From contig NZ_JACHWP010000008.1 of the NCBI RefSeq assembly GCF_014191425.1, positions 1 through 58,583 on the forward strand: 58,583 nt of DNA, given 5' to 3'. Of the stretch, positions 44,654 through 54,199 are shown piece after piece. Source of the DNA: Helcobacillus massiliensis (GTDB lineage: Bacteria; Actinomycetota; Actinomycetes; Actinomycetales; Dermabacteraceae). The notes under the pieces are model-generated. The model saw only the letters and a program-made list of their open reading frames with translations. It did no database searches and was not told the origin of the DNA. The first letter of the stretch is position 1, and each line of letters opens with the position of its first letter. The position numbers and the translations under genes are program-made.

Positions 44654-46276
44654 TCAATCCACGGGCGGTTCGTCCAGCTCCACGGCGGCGCGGCGGAACA
44701 CCTCCGGCCGCACCCGCTTCAAGTACTCCCCGCGGATCAGACCGATGATGCCCGCAGCGATGATGATGCCGGGCATCACCGTGATGAGCACGGGCGAGCC
44801 CGTGCCGATCAGCAGATCGAAGTTGATCAGGATCAGCACGAACACGACCACCAGGCCGATGCCGGCCACGAGCGGCGCCACCAGGCGGGTGAACACGCCC
44901 GGCACCGCAGTCCCGCGGGGCGCCCCGTCATGATCCGCGGCCGTGTGCACACCCTCGCCGCGCCCGCGCTTCACGAAGAACCCGATGACGGCGAAACTGG
45001 TGATCGCCATCAGGAACACGAGGCCGAACGCGGCCGCGTTGCAGAACCACGTGAACAGGGTGACCACCGGGAACAGCGGCCCCTCCGGGGCGTTCGCCCC
45101 CACCACCGCGAACACGGCGATCACGACCAGCGCGAGCACGCTCTGCGCTGCGGACCCCGCGATCGGCGCACCCGTGCGGTGCGAGGTGTTCTCGAAGAAC
45201 CGCGGCAGAACACCGGTGCGCCCCAGGGAGAAGAAGTAGCGCGCCGCGGCGTTGTGGAACGCGAGCAGTGCCGCGAGCAGGCTCGTGATGAACAGGACGT
45301 TCGCGATGTCGGTGAAGACCGCCGGCATCTGCTCCCCGAGGAACACGAACACGAGATCGGGCCCGAGCTCCTCTGACCGCGGGACGATCTGGGACGGCCC
45401 GATGCCCACCGCGAGCGCCCACGAGGAGAACGCGTAGAACAGCGCGATGATCGACACCGCGATGAACGTCGCCTTCGCAACGGACCGCTGCGGGTCCCGC
45501 ACCTCCTCGGAGTACACGGCCCCGGATTCGAACCCCATGAAGGCGGCAATGCCGAACGACAGCACCGCGCCGATGCCGGGGATGAACAGCTGATCCGGTG
45601 AGATCGGGGCCGCGCTCACCCCTTCGGGCGCCACCGTGAAGGACACGATGTCCACCAGCAGCACCACGATGAACTCCAGCACCACCAGCACCGCGATGAT
45701 CTTCGCGGACAGGTCGATGCGGTTGATGCCGAGCAGACCCACCAGCGCCCACACTGCGAGGGCGCACGCCCACCACGGCAGCGCCGCCCCGACCATCGCC
45801 CCGAGGAAGCTCGAGACCACGAACCCGGTGATGCCGTACAGCCCGATCTGCATCAGGTTGTAGGACACGAGCGCCAGCACGGACGCGCCGATGCCCTGCC
45901 GCACTCCGAGCCCCGCCGCGATGTAGGCGTAGAACGCGCCGGCGTTGCGGATCTGGGCGCTCATCGCGCCGTAGCCGACGGCGAACAGTGCCAGGATCGC
46001 GCCGAGCAGCACGTACCCGAGGGGCACGCCGAGGATTCCGGCGACGGCGAAGCTGGTGGGGACACCGCCGGCCAGCACCGTCAGCGGTGCGGACGCGGCG
46101 ATGATGAGGAACACCAGGGACGCCACCCCGAGACGGCCCGCACCGGGCACGCCGAGGGTGTCGTCGTCATGGGTGCGGCGCCCGTCGGCGTCCCGGCCGA
46201 CGGATGCGCGCCCGACGGGTGCGCTGCCGTGCGACCCGGTGCCGGCACCGCCCTGGCGGGCGGTCGCCTGGGACAT
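44654..46276 (-). CDS. APC-family permease, probable amine or amino-acid transporter
   Basis: 540 residues with about twelve membrane segments. GVASLVFLIIAASAPLTVLAGG and AAFMGFESGAVYSEEVRDPQRSV are APC-superfamily motifs. Downstream of and overlapping tynA (TGATG), so it probably imports the amine that TynA oxidises. A ~45-residue cytosolic head carries PVGR and DADG phrases. The start may be GTG 46279. Confidence 0.85.
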   Translation of the reverse strand: MSQATARQGGAGTGSHGSAPVGRASVGRDADGRRTHDDDTLGVPGAGRLGVASLVFLIIAASAPLTVLAGGVPTSFAVAGILGVPLGYVLLGAILALFAVGYGAMSAQIRNAGAFYAYIAAGLGVRQGIGASVLALVSYNLMQIGLYGITGFVVSSFLGAMVGAALPWWACALAVWALVGLLGINRIDLSAKIIAVLVVLEFIVVLLVDIVSFTVAPEGVSAAPISPDQLFIPGIGAVLSFGIAAFMGFESGAVYSEEVRDPQRSVAKATFIAVSIIALFYAFSSWALAVGIGPSQIVPRSEELGPDLVFVFLGEQMPAVFTDIANVLFITSLLAALLAFHNAAARYFFSLGRTGVLPRFFENTSHRTGAPIAGSAAQSVLALVVIAVFAVVGANAPEGPLFPVVTLFTWFCNAAAFGLVFLMAITSFAVIGFFVKRGRGEGVHTAADHDGAPRGTAVPGVFTRLVAPLVAGIGLVVVFVLILINFDLLIGTGSPVLITVMPGIIIAAGIIGLIRGEYLKRVRPEVFRRAAVELDEPPVD

Positions 46277-48342
46277 CACTCCCCGCTCTCAGAGGTGGAG
46301 CAGCCGCACTGGCAGGACCCGTCGGCACCGCCCTCCGACGGCTTCCCGTCCGTGCGGGACACGTTCGTGTCGCAGCAGGAGGGGGCGTCCGAGGAGCCGC
46401 CGGGGAGGTTGAGCGTGGGGTTGCGGTCGAGGAAGCCGGAGGGCTTCAGCCACATGCTCGAGTAGTCCACCGGCATGATCGGCCAGTCCTCCGGGCGCGG
46501 CAGGTGCGTGAGGCCGAAGGAGTGCCACACCACGATGTCGCCGCTGTCCACGGGCCCGGAGTCCTTCACGAACTCGGGCAGGCCGCCGCCGGTGTGCTGG
46601 TTGGGGTACATGCCGGCGGGGAACAGTTCGCCGTCCTTGTACTCCGTCACCCACAGGTGCTTCGTTGCGAACGATGCGCGGGCGGCGACCGTGGACTCGT
46701 CCGCGTTCAGCAGCGTGGTGCGGGCCTCCGGGATGAGGTGGTACTTGGTGGGCTTGCCGACGGCGTTCTTCCGCTGATTGGAGCCGATCTTCCAGGAGCG
46801 GCCCACCGTGTTGTCGCCGAGGTAGCCGCCGGCTTCGGTGATGCGGTTCTCGGTCCAGGTGAAGGCGTTGCCCCATTTGTTGCCCTCGCCCATCGGCATG
46901 CGCTTGATGTCGACCTCTTCGACGAAGTTGTCGGTGCCGTCGAGGTCGAAGTCGAGGCGGGCGCAGAAGATGTGCTGGTGCACGGGCGCGTACAGCCCGG
47001 GCGCCATCTCGGTGGCGTGCGGCAGGTCCAGGCCCGGTTCGTTCGCACCGGCGAACACCAGGCCGGTCGCCTTGGTCTCCAGCTGAATGGTGCCGTCGAG
47101 GTACAGGTACCAGAAGAAGCCGTAGTCGTAGTTGCCCACGGTCGCGAAGTAGGAGATGACCAGCCGACGGGACCGCCGCGAATGCTGGGTCTCACCGTCC
47201 AGTTCGCGGTGCTTCCACAGCACCCCGTAGTCCTCCTCGTGCATGCAGATCACGCGCGGGATGGACATCGGCTCGCCGGTGTCGGCGGCGACATGGCCGT
47301 CGAAGTAGTGGATGACTCCGAGGCAGTCGCAGCCGATCTCCAGCGAGTTCGCGTTCTTGCCGAGGTGGTACTCGCCGGCGTCGAAGTAGGAGATCCAGCG
47401 GCGGCACTCGGACGTGTCGCCGTAGGGAACCACCATCTCGGGCACGGAGGCGCGGTGCAGAACGGGGCGGACCTCGCCGCCGTTGTCATCATCGCGCCAG
47501 GTCAGCTGGTTGAGCACGAGGCCTTCGCGCATGGAGAAGCCCACGCGGAAGTCCCAGTTCTCCCACCGCACGTGGGAGCCCTCCACAGCGAAGCTGGGGC
47601 CTTCAGGCTGGGTGATCTCCAGCGGCTTCAGGGTGGTGCGGCGCTCACCGGAGGCCTCATGGTCGTAGTCGCCGTCCACGTCCGGGAGGGGTTTGATGCC
47701 CTCGTCCCAGAACTTCACGATTTTGCGCTCGGTGACGTTCAGCAGCACCACAAGGCCCTCGACCGGGTAGGACCACGGGTTCCGTCGGCCCTCCGGTGGG
47801 CAGAAGGTGAGGGAGCGCATCATGCGCTTGCCGACCTCGTCGGGCTCCCCGAACTGGCCGGGGGCGAGCGGGACCACGAGGGCGCGCTCCATGGCGGCCT
47901 CGTCGAAGCCGCGCTTGGTCATCGCATCCCGCCAGCGCTCGTCGGCCTTGACGATCTGGTCGACGTCCTCGTACTCCTCGAACAGGTACTGCGGCTGCCC
48001 GTAGGGCGCTTTGTCGGTGGGGAGGGTGTCGACGGAGACGACCTCATCGGAGTCGAGGTCCACGACGGCTTCGCGGACGCGGCCGGTGTCGCGGTCCAGC
48101 AGGGTGGAGACGACGCGGCGCATCAGCGGCTCGCCCGCCTTCCATTCGAGCATCTTCGCCTTCGGCGGCTCCACCTGGATCTGCTGCGCGAAGCGCGTGT
48201 CCTCCTGGAGGTGGCCGGCCTGATCGAGGAGGTCGCGCACGCGCGTGATCTCGTCGGGGGTGAGGCGGTCCAGGGGATGGGTGGGGGTCTCGGTGCCGTG
48301 GCTGTCGCGGGCTCCGTGCGTGTGGGTTGCATCTGGCTTCAT
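46276..48342 (-). CDS. tynA: Copper-containing primary-amine oxidase
   Basis: 688 residues. Topaquinone precursor Tyr405 in TVGNYDYG, catalytic base Asp321 in YFDAGEY (84 residues earlier, the spacing of Arthrobacter phenylethylamine oxidase), Cu ligands His455/His457 (HQHIF) and His613 (GLTHLPRPEDWP). It converts 2-phenylethylamine or tyramine to the aldehyde, ammonia and H2O2. No signal peptide, so cytosolic. The C-terminal ~35 residues are an unusual Cys-rich tail (SCCDTN ... SCQCGCSTS). GGAGGAG six bases before ATG 48342. Confidence 0.95.
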   Translation of the reverse strand: MKPDATHTHGARDSHGTETPTHPLDRLTPDEITRVRDLLDQAGHLQEDTRFAQQIQVEPPKAKMLEWKAGEPLMRRVVSTLLDRDTGRVREAVVDLDSDEVVSVDTLPTDKAPYGQPQYLFEEYEDVDQIVKADERWRDAMTKRGFDEAAMERALVVPLAPGQFGEPDEVGKRMMRSLTFCPPEGRRNPWSYPVEGLVVLLNVTERKIVKFWDEGIKPLPDVDGDYDHEASGERRTTLKPLEITQPEGPSFAVEGSHVRWENWDFRVGFSMREGLVLNQLTWRDDDNGGEVRPVLHRASVPEMVVPYGDTSECRRWISYFDAGEYHLGKNANSLEIGCDCLGVIHYFDGHVAADTGEPMSIPRVICMHEEDYGVLWKHRELDGETQHSRRSRRLVISYFATVGNYDYGFFWYLYLDGTIQLETKATGLVFAGANEPGLDLPHATEMAPGLYAPVHQHIFCARLDFDLDGTDNFVEEVDIKRMPMGEGNKWGNAFTWTENRITEAGGYLGDNTVGRSWKIGSNQRKNAVGKPTKYHLIPEARTTLLNADESTVAARASFATKHLWVTEYKDGELFPAGMYPNQHTGGGLPEFVKDSGPVDSGDIVVWHSFGLTHLPRPEDWPIMPVDYSSMWLKPSGFLDRNPTLNLPGGSSDAPSCCDTNVSRTDGKPSEGGADGSCQCGCSTSESGE

Positions 48343-48383
48343 TGCCATCTCCTCCTTGAGCACTATGGGCCCCGTCACATTAT

Positions 48384-48399
48384 CTGAACGCCCGTTCAG
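48384..48399. promoter_or_regulatory. PaaR-like operator before tynA
   Basis: CTGAACGCCCGTTCAG has perfect 7-bp arms and lies 42 bp before the tynA start. Confidence 0.8.
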
Positions 48400-48419
48400 T
48401 CTCTTGCGTTTGCGTGCAC

Positions 48420-48435
48420 TGTGGTTGCGGTCACA
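48420..48435. promoter_or_regulatory. CRP/GlxR-like site upstream of tynA
   Basis: TGTGGTTGCGGTCACA fits TGTGN-N6-TCACA. It overlaps the last codons of the AraC gene. Confidence 0.45.
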
Positions 48436-49471
48436 CGCTGACCTCGTCGGCGCGCTGCGCGGAGGCGCGGTAGGCCGACGGGGTCACGCCGAACTCGGCG
48501 CGGAACATGCGGGAGAAGTGCGCGGCGTTCAGCAGGCCGTGGCGGGCCGCGAGCCGCGCCACCGGCGTCGAGGTGTGCAGAGGGTCGGCGAGGTCGCGGC
48601 GGATCCGCTCCAGGCGCCGGTGCCGCATCCATCCGGCCACGGTGATGCCGCGTTCGGAGAAGAGGGCGTGCAGGTGGCGGGTGGAGATGAAGTGCTCCTC
48701 CGCCACGGCCGACGGGGACAGCTCCGGATCGGACAGGCGTCTCTCGATCGTCTCCAGCACCTCGTGCAGCAGCTGCCGGCGCGGGTCATCGCCCAGGCTG
48801 CGGCGCAGCTCCGCGGACAGCACGGTGACGAGCAGGTCGATGGCGGTCTGGGCGAGGCGTTCGATGTCGTCATCGGCCATCTGCACCATGGAGCGGGCGA
48901 GGCCCGCGAGGAACGGGTTGACCACGGCGCCGAGCGGGGAGTCGAACGGGAACACGACCGCGGTGACGCGGGAGAGTTCGTCGCGGGGGATGCCGAGCCG
49001 CTGGTACGGGAAGGCGAGGACGATGGTGTGCATCCCGGTTTCGGAGCGCAGGGCGTAGGGGCGGGAGGCGTCGTAGATGGCGATGTCGCCGGGGCGCAGT
49101 TCGGCGGTGCGGCCGCCCTGTTCCACGGTGCAGTCGCCGTCGACCTGCAGGGACACTTTGATGAGGTCGCTGCCGCGCACGGCGATCATCTCGGGGGTGC
49201 GCAGCACGTCGGCGGGGCTCTGTTCGATGCGGACGATGTGGACGGTGCCGGCGCTCTTGGCGATGCTGCGGGCCTCGAAGTCCGGGGCAGGCTCGACGCT
49301 GGCGGGCCCGGTGGTGGCGCGGTCTGCGTCGGCCCCGTCCCGGGTGCGGTCTCCGTCGGCCCGCGTGCGGGGGCGGATCTCGAGCGGGGCGAACAGGTCC
49401 GCGCAGCCCGCTTCCCACTGCTCGCGGGTCATGGCGGGCCCGCCGATGGCGGGGAAGTCGAACGGCTGCAC
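48431..49471 (-). CDS. feaR: AraC-family regulator, FeaR-like
   Basis: 346 residues. An N-terminal cupin-like sensor (LIKVSLQVDGDCTVEQGG, ELRPGDIAIYDASRPY) is followed by the C-terminal AraC pair of HTHs (HFISTRHLHALFSERGITV, RLAARHGLLNAAHFSRMFRAEFG). Position upstream of tynA on the same strand matches E. coli FeaR, the activator of tynA/feaB in response to aromatic amines. GTG 49471 is chosen (AGGTGG nine bases before); GTG 49483 is an alternative. An acidic/Arg-rich insertion (about 37-60) contains ADGDR-type repeats. Confidence 0.8.
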   Translation of the reverse strand: MQPFDFPAIGGPAMTREQWEAGCADLFAPLEIRPRTRADGDRTRDGADADRATTGPASVEPAPDFEARSIAKSAGTVHIVRIEQSPADVLRTPEMIAVRGSDLIKVSLQVDGDCTVEQGGRTAELRPGDIAIYDASRPYALRSETGMHTIVLAFPYQRLGIPRDELSRVTAVVFPFDSPLGAVVNPFLAGLARSMVQMADDDIERLAQTAIDLLVTVLSAELRRSLGDDPRRQLLHEVLETIERRLSDPELSPSAVAEEHFISTRHLHALFSERGITVAGWMRHRRLERIRRDLADPLHTSTPVARLAARHGLLNAAHFSRMFRAEFGVTPSAYRASAQRADEVSV

Positions 49472-49775
49472 CTCTTCACCCACCTTTCGCGACGCTGCTG
49501 GTTGCCCCAGGTCTACCACAGCAGTGCACAGCAGGCGGGGCAGTGTTGCGAAGTCGCAACCTCCGCTCCCGCGCGCCCCTGCCCAGCCGCTCACGCCCGG
49601 CCACACCATCCCGCCGGGGCGAAGCGCCGACCTCGGGGCCGACGGATTCCGGCGTTTCCGTTGCGGCGACCCCGATATCGTGCCACTCTGGCTGAACGAT
49701 CGTTCAGGAATCCGTTCGACCCGCTGCACTGGCGCAACCGGCCGGCCCCGATGCCCGGCCAGAAGGCGAGGAGAA
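49472..49775. other. Divergent control region between feaR and paaJ
   Basis: 304 bp with one perfect PaaR-like palindrome near the paaJ side. Nothing else recognised. Confidence 0.5.
49692..49707. promoter_or_regulatory. PaaR-like operator before paaJFH
   Basis: CTGAACGATCGTTCAG is a perfect 16-bp palindrome, 69 bp before the paaJ start. Confidence 0.85.
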
Positions 49776-51008
49776 GTGACCGACGCATTCATCGTGGGCG
49801 GCGCCCGCACCCCCGTGGGCCGCTACGGCGGCGCCCTGTCCGGCGTCCGCCCGGACGACCTCGCCGCCCTCGCGATCCGCGCCGCCGTGGAGCGCACCGG
49901 CATCGACCCTGCCGCAGTGGACGAGGTGATCCTCGGCAACGCCAACGGCGCCGGGGAGGAGAACCGGAACGTAGCGCGCATGGCGTGGCTGCTGAACGAC
50001 TATCCGATCTCCACGCCCGCCTCGACCGTGAACCGCCTGTGCGCCTCCGGGATGACCGCGATCGAGCAGGCCGCGCGCATGGTCCGCTGCGGGGATGCGG
50101 ACATCGTCATCGCCGGCGGGGTGGAGTCGATGAGCCGCGCCCCGTGGGTGATGGCGAAGCCGACCGCAGCGTTCGCCAAGCCCGGCGAGGTGGTCGACAC
50201 CGCCATCGGGTGGCGCTTCGTGAACCCGCGCTTCGCGCCCGGCGGGGACCTCTCCCGCGAGGACCGGATGACGTTCTCGATGCCGCAGACGGCGGAGGAG
50301 GTCGCTGAGCGCGAGGGCATCAGCCGCGAGGACGCCGACGCGTTCGCTGCCCGCTCCCATGAGCGCGCGCTCGCCGCCATCAGGGGCGGGTCGTTCCGCG
50401 ACGAGATCGTTCCCGTGGAGGTGACGGGCCGCAAGGGCGCGGTCACCACTGTGAGCGATGACGAGGGCCCGCGCGAGGGCTCCACACCGGAGGTCCTTGC
50501 CGGCCTGCGGCCCGTGGTGAAGCCGGGCGGCGTGGTGACCGCGGGGAACTCCTCCTCGCTGAACGACGGGGCGAGCGCGGTCGTCGTCGCCTCCGCTGCC
50601 GCGATCCGGGAGCACGGCCTGACGGCGCGGGCGCGGATCGCAGGGTCGGCCGCCGTCGGCCTCGAACCCGAAGTGATGGGGCTGGGCCCGGTGCCCGCCA
50701 CCCGGAAGGCGCTCGACCGCGCGGGGTGGCGGATCGGCGACCTGGGGGTGGTGGAGCTCAACGAAGCGTTCGCGACCCAGGCGCTGGCCTGCATCCGTCG
50801 GCTCGGCCTGGACGAGTCCATCGTGAACTCCCGCGGCGGCGCGATCGCGCTGGGGCATCCGCTGGGGTCGTCCGGGTCGCGGATCGTGCTGACCCTGCTG
50901 CACCGGATGGAGGCCGACGGGGCCCGCCGCGGCCTCGCGACCATGTGCGTGGGTGTGGGCCAGGGAACGGCGATGCTGCTGGAGCTGCCCGAGGAGGCGC
51001 GCGCATGA
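49776..51008 (+). CDS. paaJ: Beta-ketoadipyl-CoA/3-oxo-5,6-didehydrosuberyl-CoA thiolase
   Basis: 410 residues. Cys89 in VNRLCASGMTA, the RGGAIALGHPLGSSGSR His and CVGVGQGTAML Cys form the thiolase site. Within a paa regulon it cleaves the ring-opened C8 and C6 ketoacyl-CoAs. GTG start at 49776 after GAGGAGAA. The stop overlaps paaF by ATGA. The longer frame from 49077 lies across feaR and is rejected. Confidence 0.93.
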   Translation: MTDAFIVGGARTPVGRYGGALSGVRPDDLAALAIRAAVERTGIDPAAVDEVILGNANGAGEENRNVARMAWLLNDYPISTPASTVNRLCASGMTAIEQAARMVRCGDADIVIAGGVESMSRAPWVMAKPTAAFAKPGEVVDTAIGWRFVNPRFAPGGDLSREDRMTFSMPQTAEEVAEREGISREDADAFAARSHERALAAIRGGSFRDEIVPVEVTGRKGAVTTVSDDEGPREGSTPEVLAGLRPVVKPGGVVTAGNSSSLNDGASAVVVASAAAIREHGLTARARIAGSAAVGLEPEVMGLGPVPATRKALDRAGWRIGDLGVVELNEAFATQALACIRRLGLDESIVNSRGGAIALGHPLGSSGSRIVLTLLHRMEADGARRGLATMCVGVGQGTAMLLELPEEARA

Positions 51009-51817
51009 GCACCTTCGCCGGTTTCGAACGCCTCCGCATCGACGAGCGCGACGACCGCCTCACCGCCACGCTCTCCCACCCCGCGACCCGCAACGCGATC
51101 GACCAGCAGATGGTCAGTGAGCTGCACGCCGTCTGCGCCTACCTGGAGGCTCAGCCGAAGGTGCTGATCCTCACCGGCGACGGCGGTGTGTTCGCCTCCG
51201 GGGCGGACATCGCGCAGCTGCGAGAACGCCGCCGGGACGATGCCCTCGCCGGCATCAACTCCACGATCTTCGACCGGATCGCGCGCCTGCCGCTGCCGGT
51301 GATCGCCGCGCTCGACGGCTACGCCCTCGGCGGCGGCGCCGAACTCGCATTCGCCGCCGATCTCCGCATCGGCACTCCCTCCCTCGTGATGGGGAACCCG
51401 GAGACCGGGCTCGGCATCATGGCCGCCGCCGGCGCCACCTGGCGCCTGAAGGAGCTCGTGGGGGAACCGCTCGCGAAGGAGATCCTGCTGGCCGGGCGGA
51501 AGCTCACGGCCGACGAATGCCTCGCCATCCGCCTCGTCTCCTCTCTGCACGAACCGGATGACCTGATGGCGGCGGCGCACGACCTCGCCGACCGGATCCT
51601 CCGCAGCGACCCGCTCGCCCTGCGCCTCACCAAGGCCGTGTTCCATGCGCCGGCCGCGGCGCACCCGCTGGTGGACACGCTCGCGCAGGCGACCCTGTTC
51701 GAATCCGATGCGAAGTTCGAGCGGATGGATGCGTTCCTCGCCAAGCGCGAGGCCCGCCGCGCCGAGAAGCAGCGCGCCGCCGAGGCGGACACGACGAAGG
51801 AGAAGCCCCATGACTGA
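51005..51817 (+). CDS. paaF: Enoyl-CoA hydratase/isomerase PaaF-like
   Basis: 270 residues. GGVFASGADIAQL and DGYALGGGAELAFAADLRI form the oxyanion hole; NPETGLGIMAAAGATWRLKELVG retains the catalytic Glu, unlike the paaG-like protein, so hydration of 2,3-dehydroadipyl-CoA is the likely job. Ends in a charged Lys/Arg/Glu helix. It overlaps paaJ by four and paaH by eight bases. Confidence 0.88.
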   Translation: MSTFAGFERLRIDERDDRLTATLSHPATRNAIDQQMVSELHAVCAYLEAQPKVLILTGDGGVFASGADIAQLRERRRDDALAGINSTIFDRIARLPLPVIAALDGYALGGGAELAFAADLRIGTPSLVMGNPETGLGIMAAAGATWRLKELVGEPLAKEILLAGRKLTADECLAIRLVSSLHEPDDLMAAAHDLADRILRSDPLALRLTKAVFHAPAAAHPLVDTLAQATLFESDAKFERMDAFLAKREARRAEKQRAAEADTTKEKPHD

Positions 51818-52694
51818 CCCCGCCCCCGTCGGCCCCACCGACACCGCCGCCCTCCCCCGCCGCGTCGGCGTGGTCGGCGGCGGCCGCATGGGCGCCGGCA
51901 TCGCCCACGCATTCCTCACCTCCGGCTGCGACGTCACCGTCACGGACACCGACCAGGACCGGGCCGACGCCGCCCGCGAGCGCATCCTCGCCTCCGTCCA
52001 GAAGTCCATCGACCGCGGCCAGGACGTGGACGCCGCCGACTGCGCGAGGCGGCTCACGGCGGCGGCATCCGTCGGCGCCCTGGAGGACCGCGAGCTCGTG
52101 GTGGAGGCGGTGCCGGAGGACTGGGATCTGAAGGTGCGGACCCTGCAGTCCGTGCGGGCCGTGCTGCCGGCGGGCGCGGTCCTCGCCACGAACACCTCGA
52201 GCCTCAGCGTGGACCGACTCGCCGAGCATCTGGAGGAGCCGGCCCGTTTCCTCGGGCTGCACTTCTTCAATCCGGTGCCCGCGTCCACTCTGATCGAGGT
52301 GGTGCTCGGGGAGCGGACGGACGAGTCGACGGCCCAGGCGGCGCGCGGCTGGGCGGAGGCGCTCGGCAAGACGCCCGTGGTGGTCCGCGATGCGCCTGGT
52401 TTCGCGTCCTCCCGTCTCGGTGTGGCGATCGCGCTGGAGGCGATGCGGATGGTGGAGGAGGGGGTTGCGTCGGCGGAGGACGTGGACCTCGCGATGGAGC
52501 TGGGGTATCGGCATCCGACGGGTCCGCTGCGCACCACGGACATCGTGGGGTTGGATGTGCGCCTCGGCATCGCGGCGTACCTGCACCGGGAGCTCGGTGA
52601 GCGGTTCGCGCCGCCGCAGATCCTGCGGGACAAGGTTGCCCGCGGTGAGCTCGGCCGGAAGACTGGGAAGGGATTCTTCGACTGGCCGCAGTGA
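51810..52694 (+). CDS. paaH: 3-hydroxyadipyl-CoA dehydrogenase
   Basis: 294 residues. NAD motif VGVVGGGRMGAGIAHAF, TNTSSLSVDRLA and catalytic His in LGLHFFNPVPASTLIEV; ends RKTGKGFFDW. It oxidises 3-hydroxyadipyl-CoA before PaaJ cleavage. AGGAG seven bases before the ATG. Last gene of paaJFH. Confidence 0.93.
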   Translation: MTDPAPVGPTDTAALPRRVGVVGGGRMGAGIAHAFLTSGCDVTVTDTDQDRADAARERILASVQKSIDRGQDVDAADCARRLTAAASVGALEDRELVVEAVPEDWDLKVRTLQSVRAVLPAGAVLATNTSSLSVDRLAEHLEEPARFLGLHFFNPVPASTLIEVVLGERTDESTAQAARGWAEALGKTPVVVRDAPGFASSRLGVAIALEAMRMVEEGVASAEDVDLAMELGYRHPTGPLRTTDIVGLDVRLGIAAYLHRELGERFAPPQILRDKVARGELGRKTGKGFFDWPQ

Positions 52695-52820
52695 CGGCCG
52701 CCGATGACCGCGCCGCCCAAGAGATCGTCGACCGCAATGAGCGCGAACGCGCCGCGCAGCACCTCGGCGACGCCTGAACCCGTCGGCCCGCCTGAACCCG
52801 TCGGCGCGCCTGCGCAAGCA

Positions 52821-52877
52821 TGGGCGCATACGGGCACACCACCGCCGTCAACGCAACGGCTCGCCCGTATACGCCCG
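52821..52877. repeat. Palindromic element C, copy 2 (57 bp)
   Basis: Arms tgggcgcatacgggcacacc and ggctcgcccgtatacgcccg pair at about 15 of 20 positions around a 17-nt centre, the same 20-17-20 geometry as 19501-19557. Confidence 0.65.
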
Positions 52878-52910
52878 TCGATGCCGAGTCGTCGTCGCTA
52901 TTGTGGACGC

Positions 52911-53555
52911 ATGCCCTCCCAGCCGCGTCCGCCCGCCCAGCCCGTCTCGCACCGCGGTCGACGCGCCGGCCACAGCGGCACCCGTGAAGCCCTCCTCGAT
53001 GCCGCGCGCGACCAGTTCGCTGACCACGGCTACGACGGCGCCTCCCTGCGCGCGATTGCGTCGCAGGCCCAGGTGGATCCGGGCCTGATCAGGCACTTCT
53101 TCGGCTCGAAGCAGGACCTGTTCAACGCCGCCATGGAGGACCGCGCCCTCATCACGGACCGCCTCATGGCCGCGATCGCCGGCCCGCAGGACGGCATCGG
53201 CGCGCGAGCGGTCGACGCCTACCTGCGACTGTGGGAGGACGAGGACACGTCCCCGATCCTGATGAGCATGGTGCGCTCAGCGATGACCACCGATCACGGT
53301 GCGGACCTCATCAACGAGGTGATCGTGGCGCGGCTCGCTCCGCACACGGAGATCGGGATCGATTCGGAGCCCGCGCGGCAGATCACGCTCGCGGGAGCGC
53401 ACCTGCTCGGTGTGGCGGTGTCGCGCAGCATCCTCAAGGCGCCGCCGCTGGTGGAGATGAGCCATGAGGAGCTGGTGGAGGCGCTCGCGCCGATGGTGCA
53501 GGAGACCGCCGACCGCGTCATCGAGGCCCTCAGTGGGCGGGACTCCGGCGTTTAG
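52911..53555 (+). CDS. TetR-family regulator
   Basis: 214 residues. HTH in TREALLDAARDQFADHGYDG / ASLRAIASQAQVDPGLIRHFFGSK, then a ligand domain. Target unknown; neighbours suggest CoA-ester metabolism. A -10-like TATTGT at 52899-52904 ends six bases before the ATG, implying a leaderless mRNA; the longer frame from 52704 crosses palindrome C. The 3' end overlaps the convergent thioesterase by four bases. Confidence 0.85.
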   Translation: MPSQPRPPAQPVSHRGRRAGHSGTREALLDAARDQFADHGYDGASLRAIASQAQVDPGLIRHFFGSKQDLFNAAMEDRALITDRLMAAIAGPQDGIGARAVDAYLRLWEDEDTSPILMSMVRSAMTTDHGADLINEVIVARLAPHTEIGIDSEPARQITLAGAHLLGVAVSRSILKAPPLVEMSHEELVEALAPMVQETADRVIEALSGRDSGV

Positions 53556-54001
53556 TCGTCCTGCCCGCAGGCGCTGTCGGGGATGGGGCGGCCGAGCACG
53601 GCGTTGGTGATCCGCACGCTCGCCACGAGCTTCCCGGTTTCCTCATGCACCACGTCGACGCTGTGGGTGGTGAGGGTGCGGCCGAGCCGGATCGGCGTGG
53701 CGGTGACGATGAGGGTGCCGTCGGCGAACGCGCGGTGGTGGCTGGCGGAGACTTCGATGCCGACCGCGCTGCGGCCCATCGTGGAGGCGTAGATGTTCGC
53801 GGCCCAGGACCCGGCGGCTTCGGCGACGGCGATGCTGGCGCCGCCGTGCAGCGACCCGAACGACTGCCGGTTCCCTTCCACCGGCATCGTCAGCACGACC
53901 TTCTCGATGGACTGTTCGCGCACCTGCACGCCCATGGCGCGGTCGAGTTCGCCGAGGGTGATGCTCCACGGCTGGTGGGTGGGGGCGTCGGGCTCGGTCA
54001 T
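53552..54001 (-). CDS. PaaI-like hotdog thioesterase
   Basis: 149 residues. QSFGSLHGGASIAVAEAAGSW is the HGG motif of the PaaI/YbdB group, with SASHHRAFADGTLIVTATPI after it. A second CoA thioesterase of the island, possibly acting on other ring intermediates. AAGGAG seven bases before the ATG. Its promoter faces paaZ. Confidence 0.88.
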   Translation of the reverse strand: MTEPDAPTHQPWSITLGELDRAMGVQVREQSIEKVVLTMPVEGNRQSFGSLHGGASIAVAEAAGSWAANIYASTMGRSAVGIEVSASHHRAFADGTLIVTATPIRLGRTLTTHSVDVVHEETGKLVASVRITNAVLGRPIPDSACGQDD

Positions 54002-54141
54002 GCGGAGTCTCCTTGGGGGCGGGCGGGGCTGGCTGGCTTGCGGGCGAGCGGGACCGACGGCTGCCGGGCAGCGCCGACGGGCGCGGGGCGCCCGCCGGAA
54101 CCCCTCGTGCGCTGGGTCACTTTCCGTTAGAGTACACAATA

Positions 54142-54157
54142 CTGACCGAGCGTTCAG
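54142..54157. promoter_or_regulatory. PaaR-like operator before paaZ
   Basis: CTGACCGAGCGTTCAG has one mismatch to the consensus arms and lies 42 bp before the start. Confidence 0.8.
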
Positions 54158-54199
54158 GATTGCGCCCGGTTCGCGCCGCCACGGAAAGGACCACTGCCG

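Noticed and set aside
46204-48387. 727-residue plus-strand frame opposite tynA
   Set aside because: Antisense shadow of a high-G+C gene; TynA catalytic residues and spacing are unambiguous on the minus strand.
49077-49775. N-terminal extension of the paaJ frame
   Set aside because: It runs antisense through feaR and over the operator; GTG 49776 with GAGGAG gives a normal thiolase length.
50000-52837. 945-residue minus-strand frame opposite paaJFH
   Set aside because: Ser/Arg/Pro-rich antisense product; three overlapping paa genes with catalytic motifs fill the plus strand.
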